Below are positions 1-5,763 of a stretch of 5,763 bases of DNA, in pieces (the first letter of the stretch is position 1; each line of letters opens with the position of its first letter). Position numbers and translations under genes: made by a program. The notes below the pieces were generated by a model. The model made no database searches. It was given only the letters and a program-made list of their open reading frames with translations, and was not told the origin of the DNA. Origin of the DNA: Ruminococcus sp. (GTDB lineage Bacteria; Bacillota; Clostridia; Oscillospirales; Ruminococcaceae); contig JAILFF010000104.1 of NCBI GenBank assembly GCA_024697705.1, forward strand, positions 1 through 5,763, given 5' to 3'.

Positions 1-87
1 CCATTGGTGTACTTTCCAATTACCGATAAACAGGGGTAAGATCCGCGGTGTAAAATGCCGAAAAATCGGCGGTTCGGGTGAAAAGTG

Positions 88-116
88 TTGCATTATATCC
101 GGTTTTGCGGTATAAT
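88..116 (+). promoter_or_regulatory. Sigma-A (sigma-70-type) promoter of the CPBP-HD operon
   Basis: A TTGCAT -35 element at 88-93 and a perfect TATAAT -10 element at 111-116 are separated by 17 bp, the optimal spacing. Transcription would start near 122-125, about 35 nt upstream of the GTG start. The -10 box lies inside an 11-bp inverted repeat (GTATA-A-TATAC, 110-120), which could be chance in AT-rich DNA or an operator. The CPBP and HD genes therefore appear to have their own promoter, independent of the transporter operon on the other strand. Confidence 0.8.
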
Positions 117-142
117 ATACTCATATCAAAAAAACGAATAAA

Positions 143-148
143 AGAAGG
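143..148 (+). promoter_or_regulatory. Ribosome binding site fixing the GTG start at 158
   Basis: AGAAGG lies 9 nt before the GTG at 158-160. The next in-frame methionine is residue 83, well inside the membrane domain, so this site decides in favour of the GTG start. Confidence 0.75.
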
Positions 149-157
149 TCCATCAAA

Positions 158-952
158 GTGAAAAGTATACTGAAAGACAAAAAGCGGGCAGGAATAGTAT
201 GGGCTGTAATTATAGAAGCCGCTTTTGCGGGTATCTCACTCACGGTCGCAAATTTCCTGAGCGGGGTCTCGTGGTTCATATTCAGCAGTGTATTGAGAAT
301 AGTATTCGGTATCGCGATACTGAAGCTTATCGGAAAGGTCTTCGGCAAACCGCCGAAAGAGCTGTTTGCTTTTTGCAATACCAGGACTGCGGTCATATCG
401 GGCATGGGCTTTTTGCTGTACTTTGTTTACTATCTGATCGCTTATGCCGCAGGCTTCGAGCGCTTCACGGAAATATCCGCGGGAATAGTATTCGGCAGGA
501 TATTCTTACAGCAGATCGCCACGGGATTCTATGAGGAAATGCATTACAGGGCACTCATTCTCGAAGGATATAATTACGGAAAAAAGAATGTCGGGCGAAA
601 AATAATTTATGCATTGATAAGCTTTGTTCTTTTCGGATCAATTCATGTGCTTACGGGCTGGGATACATATACATTTCTGCGCACAGGTGCGATAGGATTT
701 GCCTTTGCGGCAATATATCTGAATTCGGGTAATATTATTATCCCCATGATCTTACATTTCGTATATGATATTTTTCCGAATCTTTCGGGCTATATCAAGT
801 GGAATGATTCCGAACTGTTTACCGAATTAAACGACTTTTTTGCAGCTGCACTGCTTGTAATGTTCATTGTTTCGTTTGTATTGTTATTTAAAAAAGAAAC
901 CGAAAAACAGGATATTAATAATTTATGCACGGGAGTTGATCTGAAGCTATGA
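158..952 (+). CDS. CPBP family intramembrane glutamic endopeptidase (CAAX protease/Abi family)
   Basis: This 264-residue integral membrane protein is a likely intramembrane protease. The three family motifs are present: EExxxR at residues 126-131 (E126, E127, R131), FxxxH at 159-163 (H163), and HxxxD at 200-204 (H200, D204). About eight hydrophobic segments are visible by eye, near residues 13-33, 36-60, 78-98, 106-124, 149-168, 175-188, 192-207 and 226-245. The N-terminus is short and lysine-rich (KSILKDKKR). The start is GTG, chosen because AGAAGG lies 9 nt upstream. Family members include CAAX-processing-like proteases and bacteriocin self-immunity (Abi) proteins; which role applies cannot be read from the sequence. 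It has its own promoter, overlaps the HD gene by 4 bp, and converges on a bacteriocin-type exporter operon. That makes immunity attractive but unproven. The family call is firm; the biological role is inference. Confidence 0.93.
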   Translation: MKSILKDKKRAGIVWAVIIEAAFAGISLTVANFLSGVSWFIFSSVLRIVFGIAILKLIGKVFGKPPKELFAFCNTRTAVISGMGFLLYFVYYLIAYAAGFERFTEISAGIVFGRIFLQQIATGFYEEMHYRALILEGYNYGKKNVGRKIIYALISFVLFGSIHVLTGWDTYTFLRTGAIGFAFAAIYLNSGNIIIPMILHFVYDIFPNLSGYIKWNDSELFTELNDFFAAALLVMFIVSFVLLFKKETEKQDINNLCTGVDLKL

Positions 953-1644
953 CAACAAATAATACTCGGGATAACGCCGAGAGATTTCCGCTTTTCAACA
1001 GGATCAAACAAGACCACGATATCGGCGTGTACATAAAGGCGCAGAACGAATCAATGCAGGCAATGGGATATACGGAACACAGCTTTGCTCACATCGGCGT
1101 TGTAGCCGACCGCGTGGGATATATTCTGGAAACACTGGGGCTTGACGATCACACGATAGACCTTGCGTTAACGGCAGCCTGGATGCACGATCTCGGAAAT
1201 GTAATAAACCGCGAGGATCACAGTCAGTCGGGCGCTATGATGACTTTTTATCTGCTCGATAAAATGGGTATCCCCGCCGAGGATATAGCGCCGATAATCA
1301 AGGCGATAGGCAACCATGACGAAGGCTGCGGCTTGCCCGTAAGCAACATCGCCGCGGCGCTTATTTTAGCCGATAAATCCGATGTCAGAAGAAGCAGGGT
1401 CCAGGATAATGACAAAAGAAATTTTGATATCCATGACAGAGTGAACTATTCCGTTAAGTCTTCCGTGCTGAAGATCAACAAGGAACATACCGCCATAAAG
1501 CTGAAGCTCGATATTGATACAAGATACGGTGAGATAGGCGAATATTTTGAAATATTCATGGAGCGTATGCTGCTTTGCCGCAAAGCTGCGGGTTTTCTCG
1601 ATCTTGAATTTCATCTGATAATCAACGAGCAGACTTTGATGTAA
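949..1644 (+). CDS. HD-domain metal-dependent phosphohydrolase, substrate unknown
   Basis: This is a soluble 231-residue protein with no signal peptide or membrane segment. Residues about 40-150 form an HD core. Candidate metal ligands are H48 (HSFAH), H80-D81 (AAWMHDLGN), H91 (EDHSQSGA), H123-D124 (GNHDE) and D142 (ADKSD). The order H, HD, H, H, D fits the HD superfamily and recalls HD-GYP proteins. However, the stretch corresponding to HHExxDGxGYP reads NHDEGCGLP, so it is not a canonical cyclic-di-GMP phosphodiesterase. Residues about 160-231 form a C-terminal part that I do not recognise (FDIHDRVNYSV, then EYFEIFMERMLLCRKAAGFL). The ATG at 949-951 overlaps the CPBP stop as ATGA. The only Shine-Dalgarno-like sequence, GGGAG at 931-935, is 13 nt away, so translation probably depends on coupling to the upstream gene. 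HD proteins act on phosphate esters of nucleotides or related compounds; the substrate here cannot be inferred. Confidence 0.88.
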   Translation: MTTNNTRDNAERFPLFNRIKQDHDIGVYIKAQNESMQAMGYTEHSFAHIGVVADRVGYILETLGLDDHTIDLALTAAWMHDLGNVINREDHSQSGAMMTFYLLDKMGIPAEDIAPIIKAIGNHDEGCGLPVSNIAAALILADKSDVRRSRVQDNDKRNFDIHDRVNYSVKSSVLKINKEHTAIKLKLDIDTRYGEIGEYFEIFMERMLLCRKAAGFLDLEFHLIINEQTLM

Positions 1645-1711
1645 ATTACGTCTTCACAAAGCTCCGTGTATGATATAAAAGAAGCAATCATCTGCTCATA
1701 AAATGCAAAGC

Positions 1712-1752
1712 AAAGGCAAACCAAAAATTCTAAGGGATTTTGGTTTGCCTTT
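1712..1752. terminator. Likely bidirectional terminator between convergent operons
   Basis: A perfect 15-bp inverted repeat has arms at 1712-1726 (AAAGGCAAACCAAAA) and 1738-1752 (TTTTGGTTTGCCTTT) around an 11-nt loop. It lies 67 nt past the HD stop and 13 nt past the stop of the leftward ABC gene, exactly where both converging transcripts should end. The U-tract is modest in both directions: TTTAT follows on the plus strand, with a TATTTTTATTT run at 1761-1771, while the minus strand continues GCTTTGCATTTT. The hairpin is certain from the sequence; the termination role is inferred from its position. Confidence 0.75.
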
Positions 1753-1765
1753 ATCTGCGATATTT

Positions 1766-3949
1766 TTATTTATCAAGCCTCTGCCTTTCAACAAGCTCGG
1801 CAAAATATCCGTTTCGCTTTATAAGCTCATCATAAGTTCCTTCCTCGATGACGCTGCCGCCGTCAAGAACAAGTATTCGGTCGCAGTGACGTATCGTCGA
1901 AAGCCTGTGAGCAATTACGATCCTGGTGCAGCCCATCCTGTCCAAAGCTTCACTTACCTGCTTCTGAGTCAGATTATCCAGTGCGGAGGTGGCTTCGTCG
2001 AACATAAGTATCTTCGGCTTCGGCGCGATGGCTCTTGCTATCATCAGCCTTTGCCGCTGACCGCCCGAGATCCCGCCGTGTCCCTCGGAGATAAGCGTCT
2101 GCATTCCCATAGGCATTGCCCGTATGTCGTCGGCTATGCCCGCAAGCTCCGCCGCTTCCCATGCTTCGTTCATCGTCAGATGCGGCGCGGAAATGACGAT
2201 GTTTGAATAAATATCTCCCTGCAAAAGTCCGCCGCCCTGTATAACAGTGCCTATTTTGCGCCGAAGCGAAGCCAGATCGAGCCTGTTTAAATCTTTCCCG
2301 TCGTAATAGACGGCGCCTTTTTCGGGTCTCTCAAATCCCAAAAGCAGTCTCATGAGCGTGGACTTTCCGCAGCCTGTCCTTCCTACGACAGCGACATATT
2401 CGCCGCTTTTTATTTTAAGCGACAGGTTTTTGATTATGTAGGGAGAATTATCACTGTATTTAAAATAGATGTTATTAAGCTCGATGCTGCCCGAAAGCTT
2501 TGTTACCATTTCCTTGTTATCCGCCGTTTCGGGCTCGGTTTTCAGGAAGGGTTCAGCCATTTCGAGGATCGGCTTTATCCTGCCGACGGAAAGCGCTATC
2601 CCCGCAAGCGACGAAAATGCGCCCATCACTGCGCCGTAAGCCGCCGTAAACGCAAAGTAATTCGACTGGTCTATGCCGCTTTTAACAGCAAGGAAGTACA
2701 TCACGATGTTCGATATAAGCGCGATTGCCGTAGTTATAACGGTGTTAATTCTTATGAACATCGGGGGCGAATAGGTAAGCGCAGCCGCCTCGGAATACTG
2801 ATTCAGCCAGCGTGCGAAAAATCTCTTTTCGGAGCCCGAAAGCTTTACCTTTTGTATGCCGCTGAGCATTGCGTATGTCATGCCCGATTCCTTCGCGCCG
2901 AGCTCCATCTGCTTTTTGCTTATGCCTATCTGTACGACGGAAGAAATGACGCTGAATCCTACCGTAACAAATATTATGATAAGCGAAGGTATAACAAGGC
3001 TCGGTGCAAAGCTGAATATCTGCGTTATGTACAAGAGGGAAGACAGCGACGTAAGTCCCGTGCCGAGTATCATTCCGAGCAGCATCGAGCAAAGCTGTCC
3101 GACCGACTGCGAGCGGCTCGTCAGCTCGCCCGAGCTGTACTGACGGAAGAAATTTGCGGGAAGGCTAAGAACTCTCATCATCAGCGCCGACTTTACTCCG
3201 AGAGTTATCTTTGTATTCACCCTCGAATTGAGCATGGCGTTTATGATGCCTATAAGCTGCGACGATACCGCGGTGCAGAGCATGAATATCGCGATCGAGA
3301 GAAGTATCACGGTGTTTCTGCTCGTAAGAACGGGTCCCGTCAGCGCCCTTGTGATACGCGGCATGAGCATCCCTATGCCCGTCACCATAAACGTTGAAAT
3401 TATTATGAATATTATATCATTAAGATTGACGCATTGCTTCATGTAGAGTATCAGATCGGGTATACCGAGCTGTTTCTGCGGGAAGGGTCTGTAAAAGCAG
3501 TAGGCTTCGCTGTCGAAATTCTTTGCCGTTTTGCTGTTGATACGCACCTTTTTGCCGCTCGTTCTTTCTGTGCAGCAGTAGCCCGCCGTTCTGTTCGGAA
3601 TAAGCGCCACGGGTTCGTTTTCGTCCTTCGTGTAGGCGAGAATGGGACCGTATGCGTCCCTGTACCATTTCTCTTCGAGCGTGATCTGACGCTTCATAAG
3701 CCCGTGTCGGCGCAGGCAGTAGTCAAGCTGTTCTTCGTGGGTCTTTAAGCCTGTCGGTAACTCCTCGGGCTTGAAATGGTAGTATTTCAGTATCTCGTCG
3801 ATCGCCTGCTTGGTAATTATATGCTTGTCACCGAACTTTGCGGCGCTGTTTTTTCCGAGAACAACGCCCGCCGCGTTATAGATGGATTCCTCGAATAAAT
3901 GCTGATCGGATTCTCTTCGCTGCTTTATCTGCTGTTCAAACCAACTCAA
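1766..3949 (-). CDS. NHLP-type bacteriocin export ABC transporter, permease/ATPase subunit
   Basis: This 727-residue ABC half-transporter probably exports RiPP/bacteriocin peptides together with the protein encoded just upstream. Residues about 1-165 are soluble. The part from W95 to about P157 has the pattern seen before the membrane domain in NHLM/NHLP exporter subunits of the TIGR03797 type: GPILAY, then PVALIPN, GYCCTE, a KVRINS stretch, then AYCFYRPFP. The membrane domain spans about 178-455. The nucleotide-binding domain has Walker A at 523-531 (GRTGCGKST), Q-loop Q571, signature ISGGQ at 627-631 (I for the usual L), Walker B ILMFDE with D651 and E652, SALD D-loop at 655-658, and switch H681. 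ATPase residues look intact. There is no C39 peptidase domain. The start is TTG, supported by AAGGAGG 7 nt upstream. The gap to the upstream ABC gene is 12 nt, so the two are surely co-transcribed. The subfamily was recalled from motifs, not searched. Confidence 0.9.
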   Translation of the reverse strand: MSWFEQQIKQRRESDQHLFEESIYNAAGVVLGKNSAAKFGDKHIITKQAIDEILKYYHFKPEELPTGLKTHEEQLDYCLRRHGLMKRQITLEEKWYRDAYGPILAYTKDENEPVALIPNRTAGYCCTERTSGKKVRINSKTAKNFDSEAYCFYRPFPQKQLGIPDLILYMKQCVNLNDIIFIIISTFMVTGIGMLMPRITRALTGPVLTSRNTVILLSIAIFMLCTAVSSQLIGIINAMLNSRVNTKITLGVKSALMMRVLSLPANFFRQYSSGELTSRSQSVGQLCSMLLGMILGTGLTSLSSLLYITQIFSFAPSLVIPSLIIIFVTVGFSVISSVVQIGISKKQMELGAKESGMTYAMLSGIQKVKLSGSEKRFFARWLNQYSEAAALTYSPPMFIRINTVITTAIALISNIVMYFLAVKSGIDQSNYFAFTAAYGAVMGAFSSLAGIALSVGRIKPILEMAEPFLKTEPETADNKEMVTKLSGSIELNNIYFKYSDNSPYIIKNLSLKIKSGEYVAVVGRTGCGKSTLMRLLLGFERPEKGAVYYDGKDLNRLDLASLRRKIGTVIQGGGLLQGDIYSNIVISAPHLTMNEAWEAAELAGIADDIRAMPMGMQTLISEGHGGISGGQRQRLMIARAIAPKPKILMFDEATSALDNLTQKQVSEALDRMGCTRIVIAHRLSTIRHCDRILVLDGGSVIEEGTYDELIKRNGYFAELVERQRLDK

Positions 3950-3956
3950 GATATCC

Positions 3957-3963
3957 CCTCCTT
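3957..3963 (-). promoter_or_regulatory. Strong ribosome binding site fixing the TTG start of the permease/ATPase gene
   Basis: On the minus strand, AAGGAGG lies 7 nt before the TTG at 3949-3947. Its first two bases lie within the TAA stop (3964-3962) of the upstream ABC gene. No in-frame start exists between that stop and the TTG, so TTG is the best start. The overlap of stop and ribosome binding site suggests coupled reinitiation. Confidence 0.85.
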
Positions 3964-5763
3964 ATTCATTGGTGACAAGATTGGTATAGGTGCCGCCGAG
4001 CTGCATAAGCTCATCATGAGTACCGCGTTCCACCACGTTTCCGTGATCGAGAACGATGATCTCGTCGCAGTCGCGAATGGTGGAAAGACGGTGGGCGATG
4101 ACTATGCAGGTAATGCCCCTGTCCTTGATGGACTTTACTACTTCGTATTCGGTCTTGGCGTCGAGCGCCGAGGTAGCTTCGTCAAGTATTATAATTGACG
4201 GGTCGAGAGCAAGTACCCGGGCTATCTCCATTCGCTGCCTCTGACCGCCCGAAAGGTCTCGTCCGCCGGGTATCAGCTTGCAGTTGTAGCCGCCTTCTCT
4301 TGCCATGATGTCGTTGTGGATCTGTGCGTCTCTTGCGGCGAGTATCACCTCGAAATCCTCGATGGACTCGTCCCACATAGTGATGTTCTCCGATATCGTT
4401 CCTTCAAAAAGGGTTATATCCTGATCTACGACGGCTATCGAGCCCGTCATAACATCTCTCGGGTGCTGCGAACGGGGCTTGCCGTCAAATAGTATCTCGC
4501 CGCTCCACGGCTCGTAAAGCCCCGAGATAAGCTTTGAAAGAGTGGATTTGCCGCAGCCCGACGTTCCGACAAAGGCTACTCTTCCGCCCGTCTTTATGCT
4601 CATGCTGAAATCCTTGATGAGCGGGTCCGAAAGCTTTGAATAACCGAAGGTTATGTTTTTAAGCTCAACATTTCCGCGAAGTTTATTAAGCTCTTCATCA
4701 TCAGCGCTGCTGTCGTCGTAATTATCAATGGTGTTCTTGTCGATGGGGTATTCCATTACGTCCTCGACGCGCTCCATTTGTGTACGCATTTCCTGCATGG
4801 TCTGTCCTGCCGAGACAAGCGACATGGCGGGAGCCATAAACGAGCCTAAAAAGCCCTGAAACATCTGCAAAGCGCCGAGCGTGAACTTATCGTTCATAAC
4901 GAACCATATACCTATTACAAAGACCGCGTAATTCGCCGCCGTAGAGAGGAAAGCAGGTATGATTCCGAGATAGTTGTTGAGCTTAGCCGCCTTGACGTCC
5001 TGTGCGTTTACCGAAGCCTGATAGCCGGCCCATTTCTGAAAAAAGCCCACTTCTGCGCCGCTTGCCTTGATAGTCTCGATCATTTCAACGCCCGCAACGG
5101 TCGTCGCGGCAAGCTTCGCGCTGTCCCTCTGCTGTACTCTTGTGATATTGATGCGCTTTTCGGAGATGTACCTTGACACGATCATATTCATTACCAGTGT
5201 GCCGATGCCGATGGACGTAAGCAGAACGCTCTGCCTCAGCATAAGAACAAGATAAAATATCATCATTAACGTATTGAGCGCCAGCGGCACGAGGGTGCTT
5301 ATGATCGAGTTAGCTATGCTTGCGTTGGTACCCTGACGGGACTGTATATCGCCCGCCATACGCTGACCGAAAAACTCCATCGGCAGATGAAGTACCTTCC
5401 ACATATACGATGTGCTTCCTATCATTGACATCTTGCCGTTGATCTTCAAGCTGTAAATAGTCTGCGCCCAAGCGACGGTGATCTGCACGACCGCAAGCGC
5501 GGTCATAAATGTGATAAACGGGTATAGCCAGTCGCGGTCAATCCCCGTCAGCAGTCTGTCCATGAATATTTTCGTCATTACGGGATTAATTATGCCGAAA
5601 AGTGCTGTGATTATCGAGGTCAGTATAACGAAAGCCATAGCCGCCCCCGCACCGATAAGGCGCTTTCGTGCAAATTCGAGGGTGCTTTTCCGCTTGCCGC
5701 TCGGAACGAAGTTTTCTCCGGGCGTGATATTTATCGTAACGCCCGTAAAGGCTTTGCTGAATT
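3962..5763 (-). CDS. NHLP-type bacteriocin export ABC transporter, peptidase/permease/ATPase subunit (partial, N-terminus beyond right edge)
   Basis: The C-terminal 599 residues of an ABC exporter are visible, and the frame stays open to the right edge. The methionine at 5638 is therefore internal and should not be taken as the start. The first visible residues (FSKAFTGVTINITPGENF, then PSGKR) resemble the end of the C39 peptidase region and its junction to the membrane domain in TIGR03796-type subunits. The cysteine peptidase that cuts double-glycine leaders would lie outside the window. In visible numbering, the membrane domain runs about 40-325 with five to six segments. An acidic linker (NYDDSSADDEEL) follows near 347-358. 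The nucleotide-binding domain has Walker A at 399-407 (GTSGCGKST), Q-loop Q447, signature LSGGQ at 503-507, Walker B IIILDE with D527 and E528, and H557; all look functional. It is the first of the two leftward ABC genes and probably forms a heteromeric exporter with the second. The ABC exporter call is firm; the peptidase domain is predicted, not seen. Confidence 0.88.
   Translation of the reverse strand, partial: FSKAFTGVTINITPGENFVPSGKRKSTLEFARKRLIGAGAAMAFVILTSIITALFGIINPVMTKIFMDRLLTGIDRDWLYPFITFMTALAVVQITVAWAQTIYSLKINGKMSMIGSTSYMWKVLHLPMEFFGQRMAGDIQSRQGTNASIANSIISTLVPLALNTLMMIFYLVLMLRQSVLLTSIGIGTLVMNMIVSRYISEKRINITRVQQRDSAKLAATTVAGVEMIETIKASGAEVGFFQKWAGYQASVNAQDVKAAKLNNYLGIIPAFLSTAANYAVFVIGIWFVMNDKFTLGALQMFQGFLGSFMAPAMSLVSAGQTMQEMRTQMERVEDVMEYPIDKNTIDNYDDSSADDEELNKLRGNVELKNITFGYSKLSDPLIKDFSMSIKTGGRVAFVGTSGCGKSTLSKLISGLYEPWSGEILFDGKPRSQHPRDVMTGSIAVVDQDITLFEGTISENITMWDESIEDFEVILAARDAQIHNDIMAREGGYNCKLIPGGRDLSGGQRQRMEIARVLALDPSIIILDEATSALDAKTEYEVVKSIKDRGITCIVIAHRLSTIRDCDEIIVLDHGNVVERGTHDELMQLGGTYTNLVTNE

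Larger units (their letters stand above)
1..157. other. Left-edge intergenic region and leader of the CPBP gene
   Basis: No convincing gene is seen here. In the first forward frame, twelve sense codons run from the left edge to a TAA at 37-39; they could be the tail of an upstream gene but are too short to judge. A small hairpin (GCCGA, AAAA loop, TCGGC) lies at 57-70, has no following T-run, and sits just upstream of the promoter at 88-116. The transcript would have a leader of about 35 nt before the GTG start at 158. Confidence 0.5.

Noticed and set aside
1..39. Possible C-terminal tail of an upstream forward gene, ending in TAA at 37-39
   Set aside because: Only twelve sense codons are visible, with no recognisable motif, and other frames are equally plausible.
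1646..1752. Possible small RNA: TATGAT at 1669-1674 followed by the 1712-1752 hairpin
   Set aside because: The matching -35 position reads TTACGT, which shares only two of six bases with the consensus, and the hairpin is already explained as an operon end.
1703..2206. Forward open frame of 167 codons over the convergent hairpin and the end of the ABC gene
   Set aside because: It runs antisense to the nucleotide-binding domain of a clear ABC gene, and its product has low-complexity, non-homologous character; it is a shadow frame.
2852..3397. Forward open frame of 181 codons
   Set aside because: It lies entirely antisense to the membrane domain of the ABC gene, and its product is rich in Arg, His and Tyr, typical of a shadow frame.
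3962..5638. Treating the ATG at 5638 as the start of a 558-residue ABC protein
   Set aside because: The frame stays open for 41 more codons to the right edge with subfamily-like sequence (FTGV, PGENF), and no ribosome binding site precedes 5638; the methionine falls inside the first membrane segment.
1..5763. CRISPR arrays, tRNA or rRNA genes, insertion sequences, attachment sites
   Set aside because: No regularly spaced repeats, cloverleaf sequences, transposase-like frames or terminal repeats were seen in reading both strands.

Overview
The window looks like a chromosomal stretch of a Gram-positive gut- or rumen-type Clostridia member, possibly Ruminococcus or a relative. This rests on the strong AAGGAGG and AGAAGG ribosome binding sites, GTG and TTG starts, moderate base composition and gene content. 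The genus is inference from style, not from a marker gene.

Layout. Two genes read rightwards and two leftwards, and they converge on a shared intergenic hairpin. Bases 1-157 hold a sigma-A-type promoter and a leader. Bases 158-952 encode a CPBP-family (CAAX protease/Abi) membrane protein. Bases 949-1644 encode a small HD-domain phosphohydrolase that overlaps it by four bases. Bases 1645-1765 carry a 15-bp perfect inverted repeat, probably a two-way terminator. On the minus strand, bases 1766-3949 encode a complete 727-residue ABC transporter with a long soluble N-terminal domain. Upstream of it, 3962-5763 hold the C-terminal 599 residues of a second ABC exporter whose N-terminus lies past the right edge.

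Function. The two ABC proteins match the paired exporters of NHLP/NHLM (nitrile-hydratase-leader-peptide) bacteriocin systems. One is a peptidase/permease/ATPase subunit, whose C39 peptidase domain would lie just outside the window. The other is a permease/ATPase subunit with the typical non-peptidase N-terminal domain. Such pairs process and export RiPP peptides with double-glycine leaders. The window is therefore probably the downstream end of a RiPP/bacteriocin cluster, with precursors, modification enzymes and an HlyD-like adaptor expected to the right. The convergent CPBP gene has intact active-site motifs and could be a self-immunity protein, or an unrelated neighbour. The coupled HD protein has a metal-binding HD core of unknown substrate.
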